DNA from: Cheiracanthium punctorium
Lineage: Eukaryota > Arthropoda > Arachnida > Araneae > Cheiracanthiidae
DNA length: 64,000 nucleotides
Reading direction: 5' to 3'
Assembly: GCA_038373885.1 (NCBI GenBank)
Contig: JAWZYV010013280.1
Location: forward strand, 62,001 to 126,000
This document shows, in pieces, positions 22,061-33,263 of this stretch. The notes below the pieces were generated by a model. That model had not been told where the DNA came from, did not search any database, and saw nothing but the letters and a program-made list of their open reading frames with translations. Position numbers and translations under genes: made by a program. Each line of letters starts with the position of its first letter. Position 1 is the first letter of the stretch.

Positions 22061-22529
22061 GCTAATGCCATGTTTTAAAAAAGAAGTCTGATTTCTGAGT
22101 GAAATAACCTACTCTTTATATGAGGAGATAAGCCTAGTATCTTCTCTATTTACATATCTTTGCGTACCATTTTCAGTGAAAAACGCTCAACTTCAAGGAA
22201 TATGGGGGTGCCTAAGAATTAATTTTACATCGGCTAGCTTTTTACAAGTGTTCACATACTCAAAAGTGCAAATTAATAATCTGGTGACATTTCATAGTTT
22301 ATTATTTTTTAATGAAAAGAGCAGTTGATTTTAAAGCATTTTTCCCTATAATTTCCAAAATTCGTGGCTCTTGAGGAGGCCTAAGATATTAAACAATTTC
22401 ATCCAAATTTCAGGGTTTATTTTTACTATCAAAATCGCAACTATTGCACATAGTGACGTTTCAAATTTCAAAAAAAAAAATTGTTTTTCGCACCACCCAA
22501 ATATATACATTGTTCATATATATATATAA

Positions 22530-24611
22530 CTAGCTGAAGTACCCGTTCTTCGCACGGGAATGAATGGACTTTTTGATATTACGATTTGTGGGGATTACTA
22601 TTTATTGTAATAAAGAGATATAGCAAAATGGATATCGCTTTATATTGTGTTCAATAACCATGCATACCGAATTTCAAGGCAATCGTTTGTACGGTGCAGA
22701 AGGCCATGCGGCGTAGCTCAATCTAGTGGAGAGTTTTAACAAAACGGATACGGCGGAAATATTCTTCGCATTCAGATATCGATGAATACGAAATTTCAGG
22801 ACGATCGGCTGGACAGCCCTGACGACGCGACATTTAGTGGCAAATTATATAGGAAAATGGATAGCGCCAAACTCTTCCCCGTGTTCAAATATCTATGTAT
22901 ACCTATTTTCATAGCGATCATTTGCACAGTCAAGAAGTGATACACTGCAGCGCGATCTAGTGGTTAATTAAAGTAATGATTTCCTACAGTGCCGTCAAGT
23001 GGCGAGTTATAGCAAAATGGATAACGCCAAAATATTCTCTTTTTTCAAATAGCTAATAGCTATGTATACTGATTTTCATAGCGACCTTTGAATGGTCAAG
23101 AATTTGGCCTGCTGCAGCGTCATCTAGTGGCGAGTTAAAATAATAATGCATTGCAGTGCCATCTAGTGGTGAGTAACATCAAAAGGAACACAGTTAGAAT
23201 ATATTCTTCGTGCTGAAATGTGTAAGTATAAGATATTTTATGCCGATCGGTCGAACGGTATAGAAGTTGATGTGTTGCAGCGCCATTTAGCGGCAAGTTA
23301 CAGCAAAATGGATACTGAAAAATATTCTCCGTGTTCTAATATCCGCGTGTACCAAATTTCATCGAAATCGGTTGGACGATATTCGCATAGTAAACGGCTA
23401 CACGGAATAGAATTCGACGTTCTGCTGCGCCACCTAGTGGCAAGTTAGAGAAAAACGGATAGCATAAAAAGCTTCTCAATGATAAAAGACTTAGGTGAAC
23501 AAAATTTCATGGTGCAACGGTGCTGGAGTTTTTCAACCTCATACACACATACCAACATTCATTTTTAACTATAACCAGTATCATTATATATCCCAGTCTC
23601 AAATAAAATCCAGTTTCAAATCTAAGCCTCGCCAAAGTGCCAACATACGCCATTTTGCAAGAGTTTTTTCAGGAAATCATTCGAAGCATTGACTTAGCAG
23701 CAATCAATATGGGAAATGGTTCGGCCGCCAAAAAGTAAAGCACACATTTATTTGAAAAGGGGAATCCCTTAATACAACCGAATTTTTTTAAATTATCAAC
23801 TATAACGTGTTTTATTCATCGTTACTCCGATGTACTAAATGAGAAGATTTCAATTTTCTGAAATTTGGCGGAATTCCCCCAACTTAAATCAGTGTACTCA
23901 ATTGGCGAGATTTCTGAAGATAGATCGCTTGAAATCCCTTAATAACTGCATTATTTCTTCACGGATCATTAAAATTTAACGCTGTATTCTAATAAAACCT
24001 TTGCACTTGCTATCAAAAATCTATTTCCTTAAGCTCTCAATAAATTGCGCCAAGCCGAAAACTGTGCAAACCGCTAGAACTCACTTTCTCAAAATCAGCA
24101 TTTGAGCCATTTTATTTTTTCGCCAAACTAAAAAAAAATTACATATTAGCCTCGGAAATCTTCAATTCTTATTATTTTGCGTATAAAACATTTCATTCCT
24201 GCTCCGATTTCCCATGCACACGATATTATAATAAAAAATTAATAATCTTACAAATATAAACTAACAAAAAAATCATTATTATTCTTTTATTTTTACTTTG
24301 AGAATTTAAAACATCTTATTCGGCAAAATCGCCACACATGGCAACCACGATCCTTATTTCACACTTTTTTCACTACAGGGGTTACAATTACGGAAAGCTT
24401 TTTGCGTGGAGAGCGTAAAAAGTCTCTTAAATTCCGGGAACGGGTGGACTTTCAAAGTTTTAAAGTGGACTATGATTTATTCTATATTATTTTACTTATC
24501 TGTGCAAAATTTCAAGCTGATAGGTCCATTTTTGTGGATTTGTATACAACTCAAATCCACAAACAAACAAACAAACAAACAAACAGAATTTCATTTTTAT
24601 TTATAAGATAG
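22530..24611 (+). repeat. Long dispersed repeat E1 with CTCF-like motifs and (ACAA)n tail
   Basis: It starts CTAGCTGAAGTACCCGTTC, followed by a small hairpin (CCCGT...ACGGG). The first kilobase consists of degenerate repeats in which CGCCATCTAGTGGCGAGTTA-type segments recur about eight times (22725-23440). A unique AT-rich section follows, then a GGCAACCACGATCC block, (ACAA)n at about 24560-24585 and an end TTTATTTATAAGATAG. It encodes no recognisable protein. The layout (5' hairpin, central repeats, microsatellite tail) recalls non-autonomous Helentron/DINE-type elements, but no terminus proves this. Confidence 0.65.
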
Positions 24612-25855
24612 TAAAATGGCTAAACTTACGAATCAAGGAATCATTCTAAAGCAGTTTCGTAGTCCATATATACAACGAACACAAAATCATATGCAAAACA
24701 GGATTGAGTAGATATATCCAATAAATAGAAATCCAAACAATGATAAAAATGAAAGTTAAAATGGAATTAGATGGAGTAAAACAATGGGTAGCAAGCGTCG
24801 GCTATACTCGTCAGGCCCCACGAACCGAATACTTATTACCAAGATAAAAAACTAAATAGCAGGATTTCAATTTAGTTACTTAGCACAAAGAAAGCTAAAT
24901 ATGTAACTACGGGGATATCCTGTTAAAAAGTAATCAAAGACATACACTGTTTAAAAGTAATTATGAAGACAAAAATGGAGACGAAGAGACCAAAAGTATT
25001 AAGCTTGAAAACATGGCTCAACCATGGAGCTGTTGCTAATTGAAGAGGAAAATATATACGTTTGCAGAATAATTGGAGAAAAGTTGAACAAAAAGTAAAA
25101 AGTAATAGTTAATAAAAAATAAATAAAATAGTAATAATAATTATAATAATAATAAAAAGAAATAAAAATTGGAGTAAATTAAAATAATCTGGTAAAAATT
25201 AAAAGTTAAAAAAAAGAGTAAATTAAAATAAACTCTAAATATTAATATTAATAAGAAGAAATATTAGCATGATATATATGATGGTTATAATATTTTAAAG
25301 GGATATATCTAACTACTTAAAGTAGCTCACTATTCGTGTTATATGCCTAGTGATATTTCAGAGATTTTATTAATTAAAAGAAGAGCATTTAAATGATACC
25401 TATGATCATTAGTTCATTTGTACTTTTTTTTAAACAATAAACAAGTACAAATGTAAACTCATAGTGCTGTTTTTTTTTCAATAAAACATGTACTAAAAAA
25501 CCGGGATTTTATCGAACTTTTATTACTATTATTATTATTATTATTTTAATAAGCAAACCAGCTACCAAACCCCAACCTCTCCAACCAAGAATTCCCAGAA
25601 AGGACACATGTTTATAGAAATGCTAATTGCAACTAGGAAATAGAATCGAATTTAGAAATTTTCTAGGATTATTATATCTTAAAGCAATATAATACAGTGA
25701 AGATATATTATCAGGCTTATAATTACTTGTACAAAGAGACAGTACTCTATACAGATGATTAGCTATAATATTTCTAAATACAGATATATTCATGCATGAG
25801 GTAAAATCTGTGAAACTAATTACATTGAAAGGAAATGCGTCTTTTTTATTGTATA
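24612..25855. other. AT-rich spacer between E1 and E2
   Basis: It contains an (ATT)n microsatellite at about 25521-25545 and a loose inverted pair at 25405-25465 (TCATTTGTACTT / AAGTACAAATGT). I see no gene. Confidence 0.45.
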
Positions 25856-28388
25856 CTAGCTGAAGTACCCGTTCTTCGCACGGGAATGAATGGACTTTTT
25901 GATATTACGATTTGTGGTGATTACTATTCATTGTAATAAACAGATATAGCAAAGTGGATATCGCGTTATATTGTGTCCAATAATCATGCATACCGAATTG
26001 CAAGGCAATCGTTTGTACGGTGCAGAAGGCCATGCGGCGTAGCGCAATCTAGTGGCGAGTTTTAGCAAAACGGATACGGCGAAAATATTTTTCGCATTCA
26101 GATATCGATGTATACGAATTTTCATGACTATCGGCTGGACAGTCCTGAAGTTCATGTGTTGACGCGACATCTAGTGGCAAGTTATAGGAAAATGGATAGC
26201 GCCAAACTCTTCCCCGTGTTCAAATATCTATGTATACCTATTTTCATAGCGATCATTTGCACAGTCAAGAAGTGATACACTGCAGGGCCATCTAGTGGTT
26301 CAATAAAGTAATGATTTGCTACAGCGCCGTCAAGTGGCGAGTTATAGCAAAATGGATAACGCCAAAGTATTCTCATTGTTCAAATAGCTATGTATACTGA
26401 TTTTCATAGCGACCGTGTTCAACTATCTATGTATACCAATTTTCATAACGATCATTTGCACAGTCAAGAAGTGATACACTGCAGGGCCATCTAGTAGTTA
26501 ATTAAAGTAATGATTTGCTACAGCGCCGTCAAGTGGCGAGTTATAGCAAAATGGATAACGCCAAAATATTCTCATTGTTCAAATAGCTATGTATACTGAT
26601 TTTCATAGCGACCGTTTGAATGGTCAAGAATTTGGCCTGCTGCAGCGTCATCTAGTGGCGAGTTAAAATAATAATGCATTGCAGTGTCATCTAGTGGTGA
26701 GTAACATCAAAAGGAACGCAGTTAGAATATATTCTTCGTGCTCAAATGTGTAAGTATAAAAAATTATATGCCGTTCGGTCGAACGGTATAGAAGTTGATG
26801 CTTTTCAGCGCCATTTAGCGGCAAGTTACAGCAAAATGGATAGTGAAAAATATTCTCCGTGTTCTAATATTCGCGTGTACCAAATTTCATCGAAATCGGT
26901 TGGACGATATTCGCATAGCAAACGGCTAAACGGAATAGAATTCGACGTTCTGCTGCGCCACCTGGTGGCAAGTTAGAGGAAAACGGATAGCATAAAAAGC
27001 TTCTCAATGATAAAAGACTTAGGTGAACCAAATTTCATGGTGCAACGGTGCTCAACGGTGCTGGAGTTTTTCAACCTCATACACCCATACCAACATTCAT
27101 TTTTATCTATAACCAGTGTCATTATATATCCCAGTCTCAAATAAAATCCAGTTTCAAATCTAATCCTCGCCAAAGTGCCAACATACGCCATTTTGCAAGC
27201 GTTTTTTCAGGAAATCATTCGAAGTATTGACTTAGCAGCAATAATATATGGGAAATGGTTCGACCGCGAAAAAGTAAAGCAAGCCTTTATTTGAAAAGTT
27301 GAATCCCTTAATACAGCCGAATTTTTTTAAAATTATCAACTATAACGTGTTTTATTCATCATTACTCCGATGTACTAAATGAGAAGATTTCAATTTTCTG
27401 AAATTTGGCGGAATTCCCCCAACTTAAATCAATGTACTCATTTGGCGAGAATTCTGGAGATAGATCAATTGAAATCCCTTAATAACTGCATTATTTCTTC
27501 ACGGATCATTAAAATTTAACGCTGTATTCTAATAAAACCTTTGCACTTGTTTTCAAAAATCTATTTCCTTAAGCTCTCAATAAATTGCGCCAAGCCGAAA
27601 TCTGTGCAAACCGCTAGAACTCACTTTCAAAAAATCGGCAATTGAGCCATTTTATTTTTTCGCCAAACTAAAATAATTTACCTATTAGCCTCGGAAATCT
27701 TCAATTCTTATTGTTTTGCGTGTAAAGCATTACATTCCTGCTCTGATTTCCCATGCACACAATATTATAATTTTAAAAAAAAATAGTCTTACGAATATAA
27801 ACTAACAAAAAAAATCATTATTATTCTTTTATTTTTACTTTGAGAATTTAAAACATTTTATTCTGCAAAATCGCCACACATGGCAACCACGATCCTTATT
27901 TCACACTTTTTTCACTACAGGGGTTACAATTACGGAAAGCTTTTTGCGTGAATAGCATAAAAAATCTCTTAAATTCCGGGAACGGGTGGACTTTCAAAGT
28001 TTTAAAGTGGACTATGATTTATTCTATATTATTTTACATATCTGTGCTAAATTTCAGGCCGATTGGTCCATTTTTGTGGATTTGTATACGAACGACATTT
28101 TATTCGGCAAAATCGCCACACATGGCAACCACGATCCTTATTTCACACTTTTTTCACTACAGGAGTTACAATTACGGAAAGATTTTTGCGTGAAGAGCAT
28201 AAAAAATCTCTTAAATTCCGGGAACGGGTGGACTTTCAAAGTTTTAAAGTGGACTATGAGTTATTCTATATTATTTTACATATCTGTACTAAATTTCAGG
28301 CCGATAGGTCCATTTTTGTGGATTTGTATACGAATCAAATCAACAAACAAACAAACAAACAGAATTTCATTTTTATTGATAAGATATT
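25856..28388 (+). repeat. Long dispersed repeat E2, second copy of E1
   Basis: It has the same head, central units, AT-rich section and tail as 22530-24611 and is highly similar over its length. It has one extra central unit (about 26410-26560) and a tandem duplication of its tail module (27853-28094 and 28095-28340, period 242 bp). About ten CTCF-like motifs are present. (ACAA)n is at about 28345-28360. Short ORFs repeat between the copies (for example at 23218 and 26746), but they are just translations of the repeat units. Confidence 0.65.
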
Positions 28389-29631
28389 AAATGTGAGTTT
28401 CTGGTCCTTATTTATTATTAGTTGTAAATCAAGAAAATTAGTACATTTATTAGGTAGAGGATTTTTAATGAATTCTAGATTATCAGGATAAGTAATAGGC
28501 AATTTATCTGTGTCAATATAGTTATCTGTAGCTATATACTATAAGAAACAATTCTGCAATGGATGCTGGAGCTATACATGTCTATCCTTTTCTCTAGACA
28601 TGTATGAAGATGCTAAGCTATTAAAAACGCAAAAAAGAGTATAATAGCTTGAAAAAAGGTATTGCTTTTATTTCTTAATCGAATTATTGAATAAATAATT
28701 AGTCAAACTCTGATTTGCGTGTTTAGGAAATTTTCGTATTTAGAAAAAATACCCCAAGCTATATTTTTGTTTTCAGTTTACAGATACAAAGTTAATTAAT
28801 TAATTAAATGCACATTTTTTTGGTAATTGTTTTCTACTATTGTGAATAGTAATATTGAATGAGAATAATTCATTTTTAATTGCTTAAACTACAGTAAATC
28901 TATATGACAAAGAAGAGTTAATTTCAGAGTGTGTAATAATTTATTTTATCAGTGCAAATTCACCCATCCGTTTTCGTCAATAATTTTTTTATTTTTTCGT
29001 TTCATTATATTTTTGATAAATTTTCATTAATCATTCAAGCAAATTATTTTTCAAGTCAATTCAATCCAATTTTGATACAATTGATTCCAACAGAAGTTCT
29101 AACTTTAAACATTTCATTCATTCTCAAACATTTAAAGTATCAAGGAAAACTAAATGTGCAAATGACAATGCCATGATACGATTTGGGGGAAACTTCACTA
29201 AAACATATTCATTTGAGAGCAATGACTCTGTCGCTGCTCGTTTAATATTAGGATTGAGTACTTGTGTATATTTACGAGATATATACTCAAATAACTCTCA
29301 TTTTCTACTTCAGCAACCACTTTTATGTTAAGCTAACTAATTTGAGGGAGAACCTAAGCATTGTTTCCTTTTGATCAGGTAGTAATGTAAGATAGTAAGA
29401 TAAATATATAATGAAAAACAACTCTTCAGTGGTAGGTGGTTTTATTTTTTTTTATTCCCTTTTGTCTAGACGTGTATTGATTGAAGTAAAATATTACAAA
29501 TACGCAAAAAGTGCATTATGGTTACTCAGGGAAAGATATAATAAACACAAATGAAAGGAACTTTCACTACGGAATTTTTGCATCGAGGAGAATGAACAAT
29601 ATAGATATAAACTTACACACAAACTTACACA

Positions 29632-30009
29632 TTACCCTTTAACGCGCAGTGTTCCCGCTCTGGGAACACCAAACTCCGACGTTTTGACTGTTGCCAGTCA
29701 CGAAGAATAGATTTGATTTCTATAAAAATAGTTGCGGGTGACATAGCTCGAGGAGAATCCTTTACTTTTTTGCACGTCATTTCCCGTAAAATAATTGTCA
29801 CGATTATTTTTAACAGCACTGACACCTGCTGAAAAATGGGCCACGCAGCTGGCTGTGCCCACAGCCAGCTGTCGTCAAAAAAGGGTCTTTAGATCTGTGG
29901 CACGCGATGAACATTTCGATCGTCCGCCATCTTGCTGGTAGTTAAGTCGAGCGATGGCATCGGCTGCCCTTTTTTCAGCATTGGAAAGGGTTGCACCTCA
30001 AAGGGTTAA
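29632..30009 (-). mobile_element. Foldback TTAA MITE, copy 7, internal deletion
   Basis: It lies in reverse orientation: the left edge reads TTACCCTTTAACGCGCAGTG and the right edge GCGCCTCAAAGGGTTAA. One foldback arm is reduced, with the sequence jumping from GAAAAATGG to CCACGCAGCTGGCTG near 29840. It sits just after the U4 segment of the tandem array. Confidence 0.75.
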
Positions 30010-31504
30010 AAAATGTTTTTTTTAATTCAACGAAATTCTGTTGATTCAAGAAAATTTGGTACGCTCTTTCAGTCGAATAATTTTGTTGGTTTTTAAAAAC
30101 ACTTTTGTTAAATTCAACAGAGCATTTCATTGAGTAAAAAAAAAAAAAAAAAAAATGCTGTTTCAACGAAAATATTTCTTTGAAATAAAGCAAACCAAAA
30201 TTTTTTTGAATCAACAAAACATTTTTTTCCGTGTAGGATCTCAACGGAATTTTCTGTGAAAGGAACTTCCCATACTTACTTTTCAACAGGGTTGAAAAAA
30301 AAAATCTTCATGCTAAAACATCTAGAAATAAACTGTTATATAAAACAATAAAACAGCGTTTAAAGACAATTTCTTTGATTCATAGATACGTATACGTACA
30401 AAATTGAAAAGGAAAATTCCAAATTTTACAAAAGCATGATATTTTTATTTCAAAACATATTTATCTGACATCAAATACAGAATGGAAACATTACCATTAA
30501 ACTTTTTCGCTTCTTTTCATATGTGTCTCGAAGGAATATGAAACGTTCTGTAAATTTTATTAGTACATGTACTCAAGGGAAGATTTAGTTTTCTTTTGCT
30601 GCATGAAAAATGTCTTAAGATTGGATTTTTTTGTTTTGTAACTTTGCGTTTCAGTGTACATAAATTGAATTTTCAGAACGGTATACAGCCTTTTCAAATG
30701 GCATCAGAAGAAAATTGGAAAAGCAGAGTGTGAACACGTTGCCCAGAGTTAATATTAAAAATAATATTTTAATCTTGAACATAAATTTTATTCTTTGTCA
30801 AAAAAGTGCATCACTTATAAGAATACAATACCATATTTTGGAATTTTCTAATATTTTCTAAAATGCTAATATGGTATGCACGATATTGTATGGTTATAGC
30901 ATAAATATTTTTATATGAAGTATTAGATTTTAATGAAAACTTGAAGTGTACCGGGAAAGAAAAAAGTTAACCAAAAACTATTATTAGTTTACTATTATAT
31001 GAATTATCACTGAATGATTCCATTCCAACGATTAGATCGAAGATGTTCGTGCTTTCTTCAATCATTAAATATCATAATCAGTTGAAAAAGTATTAGAATG
31101 TTAGATCACAAAACAAAATTTCTAAAAGAAACTTAAAACTTCTTTACCATGAGAATGAATGAGATAACCCTATTTGTGCGAATTTATATTCTTTTAAATC
31201 ATTCTTTATGATGTTATTGAAAATTATATTTATATATATAAAAAGTAATTTATATTTACAATATACATGTTTTTTAATCATATTCTTCTCTCTTTACGTA
31301 CATCACATGTTCACTTAATACTTTTATACCTTGTGTACTCTTTTATAATTGCATAGGTTTTAACTTTTTTTGTCCTCTTCTTCATCTGAAGCAATTTTTA
31401 ATGGATTTATTTAACAATTCATCGCATTTTTCAAAGTCTGGACACTCGTAGTTTTGCATCAGTTAAACATTCATAATAAAGAAGTATTATTTTGGTCATA
31501 AACT
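30010..31504. other. AT-rich stretch without recognisable gene
   Basis: There is a poly(A) run at about 30137-30157 and otherwise only AT-rich sequence. The 103-aa minus-strand ORF at 29975-30286 crosses the MITE edge and the A run and is not credible as a gene. Confidence 0.5.
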
Positions 31505-31651
31505 TATACAGAGTGGGCAAAGTAAAACCGGCCCGGAAAATGGAAATGGAATCCTGATACAGAATGTATCCCTGTTCGTGAACAGAAGCTTCCTCTACAG
31601 ACAATGTATGAAATCGCATTTTCTGTCCCTAACAATCTCCTGCCCCCCCCC

Positions 31652-31858
31652 CCATTTTTGCCTGATCTCTACCCTAAGGACTTTTACATGTGAGGGCAAT
31701 TGAAGTGTAAGGTGTACTCAAGTAATCTCCAAACACTCGAACAGCTACAGCATAACACTGAAAACGCTGTTGGTGTTATCCCTCAGAGAGAACTGATAGT
31801 GTCTCACCGATTGATAAATAAAGCACAGCGCTGCAGCGACGCCAACAGTGGCCATTTA
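31652..31858 (+). pseudogene. DDE transposase relic (C-terminal part)
   Basis: The reading contains PDLYPKDFYM, a stop, then GQLKCKVYSSNLQTLEQLQ and ends QRCSDANSGHL. This matches the layout of IS630/Tc1-mariner transposases around the third catalytic residue (PDLTPxDFFLWGxLK..VY) and their C-terminal CxxxxGGHL motif. An in-frame TGA at 31691-31693 replaces the expected tryptophan. The frame runs into the TTAA MITE and resumes after it at 32671. Confidence 0.7.
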
Positions 31859-32670
31859 ACCCTTTAACGCGCAGTGTTCTTGCTCTGGGAACACCAAACT
31901 CTGACGTTTTGACTGTTGCCAGTCACGAAGAATAGATTTGATTTCTATAAAAATAATTGCGGGTGACATAGCTCCACGAGAATCCTTTACTTTGTAGCAC
32001 GTCATTTCCCGTAAAAAAATTGTCAAGATTATTTTTAACAGCACTGACATCTGCTGAAAAATGGAAGAATGCGAGAAGAGCTGGATAGATTGCCCAATAC
32101 TGAAAAAAGGGCAGCCAGCTGTCGTCAATAAAGGGTCTCTCGAATCGAGATGAGACGGGCTCAGCCCGAGCCCGAAAGCCCGAGCCCGAGCCCGGGCCCG
32201 ACTCGGGCTCGGGCTCTGTAATTCACGATTGCGTTCGGGCTCGGGCTCGTGAAAAATTTCTTCTTTATTGATCATACTCCTTGAAACAGATTTTAAAAAG
32301 TGATTCATGGGATAAATAGACGTACTTATTTCAAAAAATAGCGGCACGGGGGACTAGAAGGTGTGTGAAGCTCCAAAATTTATTGTATCCTCTTAATGAA
32401 GTAGTTAATTTTATTTGTCTTTAGCTGAAATTTCGGGCTCGGGCGGGCTCGGGCTCCAACTTTAATAATATTGCTCGGGCTCGGGCGGGCTCGGATTAAA
32501 AGTCTTCGGGCTCGGGCTTCAAAAAATGAGCCCGAACTCATCTCTACTCTCGATCTGTGGCACGTGATGAACGTTTCGATCGTCCGCCATCTTGCTGGTA
32601 GTTAAGTCGAGCGATGGCAACGGCTGCCCTTTTTTCAGCATTGGGAAAGGGTTGCGCCTCAAAGGGTTAA
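31856..32670 (-). mobile_element. Foldback TTAA MITE, copy 8, carrying a nested hAT element
   Basis: TTAA flanks both ends. The left edge is CCCTTTAACGCGCAGTG and the right edge GCGCCTCAAAGGGTTAA, so it is reverse-oriented. The foldback is interrupted by a 402-bp hAT element at 32145-32546. The MITE itself interrupts the transposase relic. Confidence 0.8.
32145..32546. mobile_element. hAT-type element rich in GGGCTC hexamers
   Basis: The ends are TCGAGATGAG and, reversed, TAGAGATGAG, like the TAGRGATG ends of Ac-type hAT elements. The flanking 8-mers CTCTCGAA and CTCTCGAT match at 7 of 8 positions. GAGCCC repeats fill the left subterminal region and GGGCTC repeats the right one, with an AT-rich middle. 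Such arrays resemble the subterminal transposase-binding repeats known from Ac-like elements. It encodes no protein. Confidence 0.75.
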
Positions 32671-32774
32671 TGCGCTTTCTGTAATGATGAGCTGTCTTGT
32701 TCATCAAAAGGCTCTATTCTGCAGATACCTTAGACGTATTTTCTGGGTCAGAATCATTTCGCTCCCCCTGTATA

Positions 32775-33263
32775 TCTGAAGCCTTTGCTAAATGTTTATA
32801 AATGTTTAGTCTCTTAAACGCACTTCAAGCAATTTTTGCAGTTTTCTTCTCTTTTATTTATATGTATTACTTACAAAATTCTTTAATTGTTTTAAAGTTA
32901 AAAAATGTTCAGAATTTCGGTTTGTCTGTCTGTTCGTGTCTGCGATTAAGTAGGTATCGAATGGTATGAAATTAATATATGTTATTGATATGATATGCTC
33001 TGTAATGGATCTTGTTGAAAGTAATGTATGTAGAATTACGCTTTTTCTTTTTACAAGAAAACCCAATAGAATTAGAATAAATGATGTACTATTAGCGATC
33101 ATTCTTTAAAATGTATTTTATAGAAATACATGTGCTTCACGGAGAACGATGTTGGAATCTTTTTGAGTTGTATAAAAGAATGCTCCCTGTCAAAAACTAT
33201 GTAGCAGCTAGAAGATGAGAATGCTGTGATGGACGATAGCAGGAGCATTCAAAGACCATTTCG
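32775..33263. other. Non-coding stretch
   Basis: I see no repeat boundary or coding signal; the 82-aa minus-strand ORF has no motif. Confidence 0.4.

Larger units (their letters stand above)
19829..22498 (+). mobile_element. 2.67-kb transposon with ~290-bp inverted ends
   Basis: The left end GGGTGGTGCGATAAACAA and the reversed right end GGGTGGTGCGAAAAACAA continue as inverted copies for about 290 bp (19829-20119 and 22203-22498). These include shared blocks such as TTAGGCCTCCTCAAGA and TTTTGAGTAC/TATG. A broken transposase-like gene lies between. No target duplication can be read because both flanks are TA-rich. The superfamily is uncertain; long inverted ends and a single gene would fit several cut-and-paste groups. 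Confidence 0.75.
15585..29530 (+). repeat. Tandem array of ~1.4-kb units, broken by inserted elements
   Basis: Four related segments are recognisable: U1 about 15585-18200, U2 18225-19670, U3 beginning 19670 and resuming 28530-29270, and U4 beginning 29270-29530. Shared landmarks in order are TTTTCTACTTCAGCAAC, CCTTTTGATCAGGTAGTAATG, GTCTAGACGTGTATTGATT, a TTCTGTACT-containing block, AAACTACATTAAATGCGTAT and AAAACATATTC. Removing inserted elements restores the same order in each unit. U3 is opened at about 19775, within a TA run, and continues near 28530. The units are strongly diverged, so the array is old, and no coding content is evident. Confidence 0.6.
31505..32774 (+). mobile_element. 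Tc1/mariner-superfamily element remnant with TACAG ends
   Basis: The left end TACAGAGTGGGCAAAGTAAA and the reversed right end TACAGGGGGAGCGAAATGAT are weakly similar inverted ends with TA outside. Between them lies the C-terminal part of a transposase, into which a TTAA MITE has inserted (31856-32670). Outside the MITE little more than 450 bp remains, so the element was already internally deleted. Confidence 0.5.

Noticed and set aside
23218..26976. Similar 76-aa ORFs at 23218-23448 and 26746-26976, suggesting a conserved gene.
   Set aside because: Both lie at the same place in the two repeat copies E1 and E2, so similarity reflects duplication of the repeat and not protein conservation.
27986..28491. 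ORFs of 134 and 142 aa in the E2 tail, with internally repeated peptides.
   Set aside because: They are translations of the 242-bp tail duplication of a non-coding repeat. The same peptides appear from the single unit at 24402-24611.
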